Shown: positions 1-8,409 of the stretch, in pieces
Layout: each line of letters starts with the position of its first letter
Position numbering within the stretch: position 1 is the first letter of the stretch
NCBI GenBank assembly: GCA_965261775.1
Contig: OZ253477.1
Location: 1,488,001 to 1,552,000 of the forward strand
Length of the DNA stretch: 64,000 nucleotides
Source of the DNA: G965261775 sp965261775
GTDB taxonomy: Bacteria; Pseudomonadota; Gammaproteobacteria; Eutrophobiales; Eutrophobiaceae
Direction: 5' to 3'
Notes under the pieces: model-generated
What the model saw: the letters and a program-made list of their open reading frames with translations, nothing else
What the model was told of the DNA's origin: nothing
Databases searched by the model: none
Program-made: the position numbers and the translations under genes

Positions 1-1830
1 ACCGCCATAGAGGGTATCACGGCCATCACCGCCATCCAGGGTGTCATTACCGGCATCACCATAGAGGTGATCACGACCATCACCGCCATTGAGGGTGTCA
101 TCGCCATCCTGCCCCCGGATATTATCGTTCCCATCGCCGCCGTTTATCACGTCATCGCTGGCAAAACCGATGATGGTGTCATTGCCATCGGTGGTTTGCA
201 GTACCTTCGCCTTGACCGTATCCACATCCCAGCTTGTGCCATCGGCAAACTCAATCGCGTTCAGCGCACGACCGCCCGTCCCATCGCCGGAGAAGTAGCG
301 CCATACGGTAATCACTTCACCGGTACTGCCAATGGTCAGACGCAAGTCGTAACGGCGGCTACGGCTGGCCGTGACATCGCTGGCGGAAATACCTTCCAGA
401 AAGCGCAGCACATCGTTGCGACCCGCCCCGGTGTCATAGTTGACGATGGTAGTGTTGCCGTCGCCCGCACCGAACTCATAGGTATCATTACCAGCCCCGC
501 CGTCAAGATAGTCATTGGCACCAGCGCCTCCGCGCAGGGTGTCATCGCCATTATCGCCATAGAGGGCATCACGACCATCACCGCCATTGAGGGTGTCATC
601 GCCATCACCGCCAGAGAGTTTATCGTTCCCATCGCCGCTGTTTATCACGTCATCGGTGGCAAAACCGATGATGTTGTCATTGCCATCGGTACCCTGCAGT
701 ACCTTCGCTTTGACCGTATCCACATCCCAGCTTGTGCCATCGGCAAACTCAATCGCGTTCAGCGCATGACCGCCCGCCCCATCGCCGTGGAAGTAACCCC
801 ATACCGTAATCACGTCACCGGGACTGCCAATGGTCAGACGCAAGTCGCTATAATGGCTACGGCTGGCCGTGACATCGCTGGCGGCAATGCCTTCCAGAAA
901 GCGCAGCACATCCGTTCGTTCGGCAGCGGTATCGCGGTTTCTGATGGTGGTATTGCCATCGCCCGAACCGAACAGGTAGGTGTCGTTACCGGCACCGCCG
1001 TCAAGGGAATCGCTGCCAGCGCCCCCGCGCAGGGTGTCATCGCCATTCCCGCCAGAGAGGGTATCACTACCATCACCGCCATTGAGGGTGTCGTTACCAC
1101 CCTCTCCGTAAAGCCTGTCATCACCCTCTCCACCGGACAGCGTATCGGTGCCACCACCACCCCATATGCTGTCGTTACCCGCGCCACCGTTTATCACGTC
1201 ATCGCTGGCATAACCCTGTATGAAGTCATCGCCATCGGTGCCCTGCAGTACCTTCGCTTTGACCGTATCCACATCCCAGCTTGTGCCATCGGCAAACTCA
1301 ATCGCGTTCAGCGCATAACCGCCGGCACCATCACCAGAGAAGTAATTCCATACGGTAATCACTTCACCGGTACTGCCAATGGTCAGATGCAAGTCGCTAT
1401 AGCTACGGCGGGCCGTGACATCGCTGGCGGCAATGCCTTCCAGAAAGCGCAGCACATCGTGGCGGTCCGCCCCGGTGTCATGGTTGAACACCGTGGTATT
1501 GCCATCGCCCGCACCGAACAGGTAGGTGTCGTTACCGGCATCGCCAGAGAGATAGTCGTTGGTCCCAGCGCCCCCGCGCAGGGTGTCGTTGCCCGCACCG
1601 CCATAGAGTCGGTCGTCCCCATCACCGCCATTGAGAGTGTCATCGCCATTCCCGCCAGAGAGTCGGTCGTCCCCATCACGGCCAATCAGTAAATCATGAC
1701 CATCTTGACCATAGATATGGTCATTGCCGGCGCCAGCATCAATAATATCGTTGCCGTCCATCCCATGAATACGGCTGCCATTATCGCCATCAAAAATAAT
1801 CTCATCGGCGTTGGTGCCATTCAGGTTGCC
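1..1830 (-). repeat. RTX nonapeptide and HCBP-related module array (left gene)
   Basis: Three complete long modules of roughly 500-550 bases are visible. Each has several GGxGxD repeats, the NDTYxFGxGDG motif, LRFLEGI(A/S)ASDVTA, then FADGTSWDVDTVKAKVLQ. The DNA of the FADGTSW segment is nearly identical between modules (around 200, 705 and 1250) and to modules in the right-hand RTX genes. Confidence 0.9.
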
Positions 1831-3894
1831 GTTGGTACTGATAACGTTGAATTCTTCCAGCAAGGCAGTAATAGCGGCCTCGTCTTCGGCATCACCGGCT
1901 TCATCGGCCTCATCGGCTGCATCGGCTGCATCAGCTGCATCGGCATCATCGGCCTCATCAATCCAGGTCTTTAACAGCGTAGTACCCTCCCAGCCAGCGT
2001 TGTAAAGGACTGTGCCCTGGTAGCGCACCAGTTCAATCAGATCCGCAAAGGTGTTGATGGAATCCGTGCCACGGCGGGTTTCCAGCAAATCGTTCATGTC
2101 GCTGAAGTCGAAGCTGACTTCATCGGCGTCACTGATCACCAGGGAGATTTCATCGGTATAGTCAGCCAGGCGGGTTTGAATGACCAAATCGCCATAGACT
2201 GACTCTTTTAATTTCTCATAGCTTTGCGTCAGCAAGTCAATTTGTTGCTCGGTCAACGGGACAAAAGCACGCTTCGGTGGTTTTGTCCTAATCGTGCCGC
2301 CCACTGAACTGCTCGCGCTGTCGCTCGTATCGGACCTCCAGATAAAGGCAATTCTTTGTCCGGTGCCCGTCAAAACGCTATCCTCATCCTCTTCATCTTC
2401 ACCCGCTTCAACAGTCACAAACTGCTCACCGTTAAACCTTTCCAACACGGCAATCATCCCGGTAATTTTTTCCTGCCGCGCCATCAAGGCTCCCTTCTCG
2501 GCCAGTTTCGATGTATCGGCGAGAACCAACGTGGTATCTCCACCGCTACTACCAGCGGGGACGTGTCTAAAGACGGCGGGGTCAAAGTCGGAAGGCTCCT
2601 GCCCGGGGAGCATATAAAAGAGTGCGAGGTCGTTTGCCGTCGCCGTCTCAATACTGGTTTGCAGGGTGGAAGTGCCCGCCCAGGCTTCCACCAGACTATC
2701 CAGCAGGCCGCGTTGCCCGGTATAGGTGGTCTGCTCAGCGTAGTTGCTCACAATGGCGGCAAGCGAAGATGACAGGCTCATCGCTTCCCGCAGGTCTCGA
2801 ACCATACCAAAACCGCGACTCTCCGGAAGCCCGGCGGCTTCTTCTGTTAACGAAACGCTATCGGTAAATTCCCGGTAGAACGGGTTATGGGCAAGGTCGA
2901 GATTAACCGTGCTTCCTTCGGTGCCATCAACGGTTAGATGGGCGGCGGCGGCCGATTGCACGTTGCCATTGCCCAGATTGACATTGCCGCTTTCGGCGTC
3001 CAAATCAATACTGACAATCCCGGCATCGGTCAGGGAAGTGAGTTCACCTGTATCCGAGATACCGTCCTGGTCCAGATCCTGCCAGATTTTTACATTGGCA
3101 AATTCGGTGTCTTTTGCATCAAACACGGCATCACCATTGCTGTCCAGGTCAGACAGCGCGTCAAAGCCGTCGGCGGCTAATGAACCATCGGCTTTTACGG
3201 TATCCACGCCAAAGAGTTCAGCGCCGGTATCAATGGTGCCGTTGCCATTACGGTCGAGGACAATAAAGCCATCGTCCGCGCTGACCCAGCCGGTGCCGGT
3301 CTTGACGCCATCGCCATTATGGTCAAACAGGACGGTGCCATCAACGCCGGTGGTTTCAATGCCGTCGCCATCCATGTCTATCGCCAGCGGGTCCCGGCGG
3401 GGAGCCCAGTTTTTGGCCTGGTTCCATGGACCATTAATTTGTTGGTCAAGGAGGATAGAACGATGCGACCATCTGTAAACCATGTCAACCATCATAGTCC
3501 CTATACTGTCCGGAGTGGCAGCGCCTGCAATCAACGTTCCAGCCAGGCCGAGTCTGAAGATTGGAGGTAGGATCAAGAAACTTAGTAATATATCAATAGC
3601 GGCTGCAGCTTCAGCTCTCTTTTCAGATGTATCCAGCCCAGCTTCAGCTCTCTTTTCAGGTGTATCCAGCTCACCATCACCATCACTATATACTTTATCT
3701 AAGGCAACAAATAATTTACCTACAGACCATGTTGTATGTGCGTGACCCAGGTTTGTATTTAATTCCCTTAATTGACCCGGGTCTAATTTAGCCAAAGCTT
3801 GCTTTAATTTATTTAAGTTACTGACTATATTAGAAAAGTTCAAGTTCATATTTTCGCGCTCCATATTTTCGCGCTCCATATTTGTGTACTCCAT
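1..3894 (-). CDS. FrpC-like RTX protein, partial (C-terminus beyond left edge)
   Basis: An open frame of 1298 codons runs from an ATG at 3894 to the window edge without a stop. AGGAG lies nine bases before this ATG, which decides the start among four in-frame ATGs spaced 15 bases apart. Order of parts: a helical, partly hydrophobic N-terminal region (about 1-165); an Asp168-Pro169 step followed by DPLAIDMDGDGIE and several DxDxDG calcium loops, as in the self-processing module of Neisseria FrpC; a mixed region; an Ala/Asp-rich tract (about 643-671); then GGxGxDxLxGG nonapeptide repeats alternating with HCBP-related modules (LRFLEGIA, FADGTSW). The family is exported by type I secretion and folds on binding calcium outside the cell. 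No secretion or acyltransferase gene is visible here. The stop of the ankyrin lipoprotein gene lies only 14 bases upstream. The N-terminal activity is not recognised. Confidence 0.9.
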   Translation of the reverse strand, partial: MEYTNMERENMERENMNLNFSNIVSNLNKLKQALAKLDPGQLRELNTNLGHAHTTWSVGKLFVALDKVYSDGDGELDTPEKRAEAGLDTSEKRAEAAAAIDILLSFLILPPIFRLGLAGTLIAGAATPDSIGTMMVDMVYRWSHRSILLDQQINGPWNQAKNWAPRRDPLAIDMDGDGIETTGVDGTVLFDHNGDGVKTGTGWVSADDGFIVLDRNGNGTIDTGAELFGVDTVKADGSLAADGFDALSDLDSNGDAVFDAKDTEFANVKIWQDLDQDGISDTGELTSLTDAGIVSIDLDAESGNVNLGNGNVQSAAAAHLTVDGTEGSTVNLDLAHNPFYREFTDSVSLTEEAAGLPESRGFGMVRDLREAMSLSSSLAAIVSNYAEQTTYTGQRGLLDSLVEAWAGTSTLQTSIETATANDLALFYMLPGQEPSDFDPAVFRHVPAGSSGGDTTLVLADTSKLAEKGALMARQEKITGMIAVLERFNGEQFVTVEAGEDEEDEDSVLTGTGQRIAFIWRSDTSDSASSSVGGTIRTKPPKRAFVPLTEQQIDLLTQSYEKLKESVYGDLVIQTRLADYTDEISLVISDADEVSFDFSDMNDLLETRRGTDSINTFADLIELVRYQGTVLYNAGWEGTTLLKTWIDEADDADAADAADAADEADEAGDAEDEAAITALLEEFNVISTNGNLNGTNADEIIFDGDNGSRIHGMDGNDIIDAGAGNDHIYGQDGHDLLIGRDGDDRLSGGNGDDTLNGGDGDDRLYGGAGNDTLRGGAGTNDYLSGDAGNDTYLFGAGDGNTTVFNHDTGADRHDVLRFLEGIAASDVTARRSYSDLHLTIGSTGEVITVWNYFSGDGAGGYALNAIEFADGTSWDVDTVKAKVLQGTDGDDFIQGYASDDVINGGAGNDSIWGGGGTDTLSGGEGDDRLYGEGGNDTLNGGDGSDTLSGGNGDDTLRGGAGSDSLDGGAGNDTYLFGSGDGNTTIRNRDTAAERTDVLRFLEGIAASDVTASRSHYSDLRLTIGSPGDVITVWGYFHGDGAGGHALNAIEFADGTSWDVDTVKAKVLQGTDGNDNIIGFATDDVINSGDGNDKLSGGDGDDTLNGGDGRDALYGDNGDDTLRGGAGANDYLDGGAGNDTYEFGAGDGNTTIVNYDTGAGRNDVLRFLEGISASDVTASRSRRYDLRLTIGSTGEVITVWRYFSGDGTGGRALNAIEFADGTSWDVDTVKAKVLQTTDGNDTIIGFASDDVINGGDGNDNIRGQDGDDTLNGGDGRDHLYGDAGNDTLDGGDGRDTLYGG
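1878..1967 (-). repeat. Ala/Asp-rich low-complexity tract inside RTX gene
   Basis: Imperfect six-base units (GCTGAT/GCAGAT type) encode repeated ADAADAADE residues just before the RTX array. The tract is in frame and probably forms an acidic spacer; copy number could change by slippage in steps that keep the frame. Confidence 0.7.
3847..3894 (-). repeat. 15-bp tandem repeat over the RTX start codon
   Basis: Three copies of a 15-base unit (ATGGAGTACACAAAT, then ATGGAGCGCGAAAAT twice) followed by a fourth ATG give the N-terminus MEYTNMERENMERENM. Each unit starts with an in-frame ATG, but only the first has a well-placed ribosome binding site. Confidence 0.85.
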
Positions 3895-3908
3895 ATTTGT
3901 GTACTCCT

Positions 3909-4373
3909 CTACTTGTATTTATTGATTAAAAGATTAATCTTCTCTCGATCTTTGGAAGGATCCCTCTTTATAAGCCAGTGTGAAAATTGAAATGAATCCA
4001 TTCCTGTGAATGATTTTTTGTGGCTATTGACTGGAATATAAGGGTCTGCCCCATATTCAATTAATTTTTCAATAACCCGATATTGCGAAAATAAAATTGC
4101 GGTATTCAATGAAGACAGACCATCAGAATCAGGCTCATTAACATCACACCCTCGCTCTGTCGCTGATTGGATATCTTCCATAAAAAGTTTGTCATTTGAT
4201 ATTTCCAGGTTGTATCCCTTCACAAGGGAGACAATCAATGGCGAGTCGAACTCAGAACTTTCAATATGGCAATTGCTACCATCAACAAATTTAAAACCCG
4301 GAAGGTAATAAACCTCTTTTTCACATCCGACTAAAAACAGCAATAAAACAAAAAATAATAAACGCCTGTTCAT
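3909..4373 (-). CDS. Ankyrin-repeat-like lipoprotein
   Basis: A protein of about 154 residues. Starting at the ATG at 4373 gives a compact lipoprotein signal, MNRRLLFFVLLLFLVGC, with lipobox LVGC; the frame stays open eight codons further upstream but that start adds residues before the signal. The mature part contains an ankyrin-like stretch (GLSSLNTAILFSQYRVIEKLIEYGAD) preceded by a related GCDVNEPDSDG segment. It is predicted to be anchored in the membrane facing the periplasm. It ends 14 bases before the start of the RTX gene in the same direction, so the two are probably co-transcribed. Ankyrin lipoproteins often accompany toxins as protective partners, but that role here is inference from position only. 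Confidence 0.75.
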   Translation of the reverse strand: MNRRLLFFVLLLFLVGCEKEVYYLPGFKFVDGSNCHIESSEFDSPLIVSLVKGYNLEISNDKLFMEDIQSATERGCDVNEPDSDGLSSLNTAILFSQYRVIEKLIEYGADPYIPVNSHKKSFTGMDSFQFSHWLIKRDPSKDREKINLLINKYK

Positions 4374-4580
4374 AATAAAACTTACCAATGTTTCCATACA
4401 AAAATTTTATATTTTTTTTAAATATCATAATTTTTCCATTATGACCATAACATAATTTACCATTTTCATTCCAGTTTTGTCATATCCAGATAAATTATCT
4501 TCGGGTAAATGGGTAATAATTCCCTTCTTCAAAGTAAAGGGTGCCCTCTTCTTGCAATATTTACCGTAATCGTTGGTATA

Positions 4581-5453
4581 TCAATCCTCCTTGATTTCCG
4601 TTACAACACCATGTTCAAATCGAACCGTAAATTTCCTGACGACCCCGCCTGAATATTGGGAGGCGTTTCGGAAATCTATCTCTATTTCGCTGTCATCGGG
4701 GTCAGTGCATTGCGCCCTCATTACGCGCATCGGGTTAGCTCCTCTTTCCCACTTCCTCGGATCAGCCTTTACTGTATAAATACCGCCGCCACCTGCAAGG
4801 AACGCCTCGGCAGGCCACATGCCCTTGACCACCACCCGCTTATAAATCGATTCACGAAACGCTTCCCGAAAGCACTCCGAATCCTCGGCATACCTTTTGT
4901 CAACCAATTTTTTATGGTCCTCTTGCGTTACACGCATATTCCGCTTTCCACATGTCCCTTTAGGGGGTCCTGAAACAAAAAACGCCGACTCAAACCCGGA
5001 AAATTCCCCATCAATATCCTTGATATTAATCATCGCTGTATATTTTCCCGGCTCCAGGTAGACCTTGCCAGCGATAAGCCTCAGCGGATTTGGGCCATAT
5101 CCATACCTTGATACAACACCCCCGAAGTCTACTCTTGAAAAAACACGTTTCCCGTGTTCATCAAGTAAAGAAATATCAACCGTGGCCGGCATATTTATAT
5201 TCCCGGGAGCACCAAAAAATTTTCTAATAGCCTGATCTCCATCTTTAGCTTTAGAAGTGAACGAAATTCCTACTCTATATGCACAAGGGTGGTCCACCTC
5301 AATCTCCAAACGCTTTTGTCCCTGCTCAAACACGAATGGTTTCGTGTAACGTGGCGTGCCAATAGAACAGGCCGAGACCGACAGAAAACAGATTACTAAA
5401 ACCCAGATGCCCGGACGCAGGACAAATCGCAAATGCAGTTTTTCAATATCCAT
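4581..5453 (-). CDS. Hypothetical lipoprotein
   Basis: A 290-residue protein with an N-terminal hydrophobic segment ending in the lipobox LSVSAC, so it is probably lipid-anchored after cleavage before Cys. GGAG six bases before the ATG supports the start. The mature domain is beta-rich and polar (KPFVFEQGQKRLEIEVDHPC; later YLEPGKYTAMINI) and resembles a lectin- or immunoglobulin-like fold; four further cysteines could form disulfides. No family could be named with confidence. It lies between the RTX/ankyrin pair and the ABC ATPase gene. The last codons (EIKED and stop) are repeated exactly at DNA level upstream of the gene. Confidence 0.75.
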   Translation of the reverse strand: MDIEKLHLRFVLRPGIWVLVICFLSVSACSIGTPRYTKPFVFEQGQKRLEIEVDHPCAYRVGISFTSKAKDGDQAIRKFFGAPGNINMPATVDISLLDEHGKRVFSRVDFGGVVSRYGYGPNPLRLIAGKVYLEPGKYTAMINIKDIDGEFSGFESAFFVSGPPKGTCGKRNMRVTQEDHKKLVDKRYAEDSECFREAFRESIYKRVVVKGMWPAEAFLAGGGGIYTVKADPRKWERGANPMRVMRAQCTDPDDSEIEIDFRNASQYSGGVVRKFTVRFEHGVVTEIKED

Positions 5454-5475
5454 AACCTACTCCAACTGGCTTGAA

Positions 5476-5556
5476 TCACCTTGAAACCAACGACGTCGTC
5501 ATCACGAAGAATTTCCATTGTTCTTGAGAACAATAATTATCCACAATAATGGGCAT
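5476..5556 (-). CDS. Possible 26-codon leader peptide
   Basis: An ATG at 5556 follows a very strong AAGGAGG site at a spacing of six bases and opens a 26-residue frame beginning MPIIVDNYC. It ends 22 bases before the lipoprotein start. The AAGGAGG is part of the 23-bp repeat, so it may be a chance by-product of duplicated coding sequence. No sequence family is recognised. Confidence 0.25.
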   Translation of the reverse strand: MPIIVDNYCSQEQWKFFVMTTSLVSR

Positions 5557-5630
5557 GTCAATCCTCCTTGATTTCCGTTATTCAACCATTCAAGGATGCA
5601 ATATCCGGACTAAAACGACTTTTATTGTAT

Positions 5631-6353
5631 CTACGCCTCCCCAATACACCTGAGATAGGCTTCTTCAAGGCTGGTGGTTTGATAACGCTCACAGCACTGC
5701 TCCGGCGAACCGTTAAAACGCAGTCTGCCTTCATGTAAAATGATAATACGGTCGCAGATGGGATCTATATCCGCAAGTAAATGGGTAGTAAAAAACAACG
5801 TCACTTGTTGCTCCTTCAAACCAGGTAAATATCGTTTTAAATACGCCCTGGCTTTCGGGTCCAGACTGCTCATGGGTTCATCAAAGACTAACATAGGCCG
5901 TTGACTGAGCAGGCTTGCAGCCAGACCTAACTTCTGCGCCATACCTTTGGAATATTGCCTGACAAATTTTTTTAACGCGGAAATGTCCAAATCCAGGACC
6001 TCAAATATCCGTTTTATATCCTTATCTTTTAGTTGAACGCTATTCAGTTCAGCCATATAGGCAAGAAAATTTTGCCCTGTCAGATAGTGTGGCGGCAGAA
6101 ATCTTTCCGGTAAAAATGAAAGCGCCTTTCTTGCGGACGTTTCTTTATGGGACCTGCCAAAAATTTCAATACGACCTTTATCAACACTGATAAAATCCAA
6201 TATCACCTTGATTAGTGTCGTTTTTCCGGCACCGTTAACCCCAACAAGTCCGACATATTCGCCCTTACTGATAACAAACTCAATATCCTTCAATACCGGG
6301 CAATCCCTGTAGGTCTGGCTTATTTGTTGGACCTTAAGTGCAGTAGTCGACAT
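5631..6353 (-). CDS. ABC transporter ATP-binding protein, possibly for pilus assembly
   Basis: A 240-residue ABC ATPase with Walker A GVNGAGKTT, signature YSKGMAQKLGLA, Walker B LVFDEP, D-loop SSLDP and switch histidine TTHLL. The sequence is of the CcmA/NatA type that pairs with ABC-2 permeases. The only candidate permease in the window is encoded at 10308-11069, about 4 kb upstream in the same direction. The gene lies just after a prepilin gene. In Myxococcus, PilG, PilH and PilI form an ABC transporter needed for type IV pili; a similar job here is an inference from the neighbours. Confidence 0.9.
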   Translation of the reverse strand: MSTTALKVQQISQTYRDCPVLKDIEFVISKGEYVGLVGVNGAGKTTLIKVILDFISVDKGRIEIFGRSHKETSARKALSFLPERFLPPHYLTGQNFLAYMAELNSVQLKDKDIKRIFEVLDLDISALKKFVRQYSKGMAQKLGLAASLLSQRPMLVFDEPMSSLDPKARAYLKRYLPGLKEQQVTLFFTTHLLADIDPICDRIIILHEGRLRFNGSPEQCCERYQTTSLEEAYLRCIGEA

Positions 6354-6485
6354 ACTTCAAAAGATTGACGAATGTTTTATCGCGGCTAACAAAATACCAG
6401 CGCCTGCAAGACAGGATAAAAAATCCCCGTCATCCATTTACCCTCGGGTAAACGGGTACTTTTCAAACGTCAAGCGAACGAAGTC

Positions 6486-7247
6486 CTAATATAAAAAAAC
6501 CTGCCCGCAATCCTGAGCATCATCAAAGATATCATAGATATCGTTATCCGCCTCCGTCCCGGCGGTATTGCCCGAGGAAGTAGCGTCCATGGTCGTAGTA
6601 CAATTAGCAAACTGTGGCGCGAAATTAACAGTAAAGACCGGGGCGGCGGCGGTTAAACGTAACACCCCGGTATTCGGCATACCATCATCAATCTTGACAT
6701 CCAGTTCCCGGGCAATATTGACAGGAACATTGCGCCCCATATGCAGATTCAAACGAACCGTACCGGCGCCAGTATAACCATCGTTTCGCGTCAGGATTAA
6801 CGGCCCGTTAAATGCATTGACCGGAGCAACATCTCTATAAGTGGCTTCACTGGCTGGAACGGCTGTCGCCGGCGAAAAACCACCTCCAAGAAAATTAGAT
6901 TTGGCCAGTTGCTCCCAAACTGCCGCCGCCTCCTCCAGATTATTGTCGATACGACCATTGCCGACTCCCCCGGGGGAAGGGGTCGTATCTGGCAAAAAGA
7001 CCTGTACACCCAATGCCGCAGAAGCCCGGGCCGCAGGAAAATCACCCGGGATCCGACGGTAACGATCAATAAAACCATAATAAGCGGCTTGAACCCCCGA
7101 ATTCTGGTCAGCCAGATTACGCACCCGCGCACTGTTGATCAATTCCTGTCCCTTTAAGATGCCTCCTAACAGTAATCCAATAATCACCAGGACAATGGCA
7201 ATCTCAACCAAAGTAAAACCTTTCTGTTGTTTTATTTCCATATACAA
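6486..7247 (-). CDS. Type IV prepilin, MshA-like
   Basis: About 253 residues. A short leader ends in KG, followed by FTLVEIAIVLVIIGLLLGGILKG, the typical class III signal of type IV pilins with Glu at mature position 5; the prepilin peptidase would cut before Phe. The C-terminal half holds a Cys pair (NCTTTMD, DCGQVF) that probably closes the D-region. A TTG at 7247 has GGAG seven bases upstream; an ATG two codons later (7241) is the alternative start. Being separate from the minor pilins and preceded by a 336-base untranslated stretch, it is the best candidate for the major pilin. Confidence 0.88.
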   Translation of the reverse strand: MYMEIKQQKGFTLVEIAIVLVIIGLLLGGILKGQELINSARVRNLADQNSGVQAAYYGFIDRYRRIPGDFPAARASAALGVQVFLPDTTPSPGGVGNGRIDNNLEEAAAVWEQLAKSNFLGGGFSPATAVPASEATYRDVAPVNAFNGPLILTRNDGYTGAGTVRLNLHMGRNVPVNIARELDVKIDDGMPNTGVLRLTAAAPVFTVNFAPQFANCTTTMDATSSGNTAGTEADNDIYDIFDDAQDCGQVFLY

Positions 7248-7583
7248 TTTTCTTCTCCTTAATGGTTTCAGTACTATTTTACCAAAATCCCGGGTCTTGG
7301 CAGATCAAGAAGGCCCGGTATTTTAATGACCGCAAGTTGGCAAACCGGCGGACAAATTATCAGCAGACATCGTTAATACTTTTAATAGTTCAAATACCAG
7401 GCCAACCTGGTAATAACCCGGAAAATCCAGACTGTCTTAATAAAGATTATGGGTAACATATGTATCCCTGAATATCACAAAACTTACCCCAACTCTTCTA
7501 AAATAGACGGGCATTCTGGTAACCCCGTGAACGAAGACAATCGCCATTTTCTAACGTCCCCGGGTCGGTTGCATGGCCGGATT
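7248..7583. other. Intergenic region upstream of the prepilin
   Basis: No gene is seen. It contains a small hairpin, ACCAGG-CCAA-CCTGGT, at about 7393-7408 and must hold the prepilin promoter, but no clear sigma-70 or sigma-54 site was identified by eye. Confidence 0.5.
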
Positions 7584-7892
7584 TTATCGCCAGTAATTAT
7601 TTGCAATAGCAATGGTTTTAAACTCTATGGCTACCAGCTCCGCGGCATACATTAACAGTTCAGGATCGTCCTGATATTCCGCCCTGACAGCCTGCTTGAT
7701 CTCTGAAGACTGCTGAATGGTGCCGATGGTTTTTCTGACGATCTTAATCGCCAGCATTCGCCCTTCAAGCGGCGTTTTGGTAATCAGGCTCGGCATGTAA
7801 TCGTCGGTGCTTTTCATATCCGCGGCATGAACGGCCTGGATAAACCCGATTGACAAGAAAGACAACAGCAATATTGCTTTAATATTATGCAT
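7584..7892 (-). CDS. Small exported protein
   Basis: A 102-residue protein with a clear signal peptide (MHNIKAILLLSFLSIGFIQA, cleavage near VHA-AD). The mature part is helical and charged with no recognised motif. TTGGAGGG before the ATG supports the start. It sits in the pilin/ABC gene group in the same direction, so a periplasmic role in pilus function is possible but not shown. Confidence 0.65.
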   Translation of the reverse strand: MHNIKAILLLSFLSIGFIQAVHAADMKSTDDYMPSLITKTPLEGRMLAIKIVRKTIGTIQQSSEIKQAVRAEYQDDPELLMYAAELVAIEFKTIAIANNYWR

Positions 7893-8409
7893 TATAACCC
7901 TCCAACTAACCCCAGGTGATTAACAACATAAATTTTTGTGGGGGCAAACAAAAATTCAACGCTCAATCAAAAAGCGGCGCGATGATAGACAAACTAATTG
8001 TGTTTACCTGTTAACCTCGCACCTGAAATGCGTCAAAACGTAACTCCGCCGCACCAGCCAGGTTGCAAAATCCAAAATTTCCTTGTAATAACTCTTGTGC
8101 CTTGTCCATTCCCCCTCCTGCCTGCAAAACAAGGATACATGCTATCGGGATTATCCACTACAAAAATTTGTCAGTCATTTCTCTCTTTTCTGGATGCATT
8201 TCAGATAGTGAAAACCCGCCACCAACCGCGTGGGTGGCTGACTCGGACCGGAACGACAAAACGGCCCGTTTCGACTTCCAGATACACCCGATCAACCCGC
8301 TTCGAAAAGCCAACCGGGGAAATGCTTCGTATTGATGATTCGGGACAGTCAGGTGAGGGGGAATACAACATCGATCAGAGTCGACTCTTTATACGTCCAG
8401 AATGTTTAT
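7893..8409. other. Gene-free stretch of about 517 bases
   Basis: Short open frames exist on the plus strand but have neither coding character nor ribosome binding sites. No repeats, hairpin with T-run or RNA gene were recognised. Confidence 0.5.

Larger units (their letters stand above)
4581..5580. repeat. 23-bp direct repeats bracketing the lipoprotein gene
   Basis: The same 23 bases, tcaatcctcc followed by ttgatttccgtta, occur at 4581-4603 (the coding end of the lipoprotein gene) and at 5558-5580 (upstream of its start). The outer copy looks like the tail of a lost tandem copy of the gene. Confidence 0.7.

Noticed and set aside
67..1692. A long open frame on the plus strand opposite the left RTX array
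   Set aside because: It is the antisense of RTX repeats, whose GGNGAY-rich codons keep the opposite frames open; it reads as repeated ITAIEGV-type sequence without ribosome binding site or known family.
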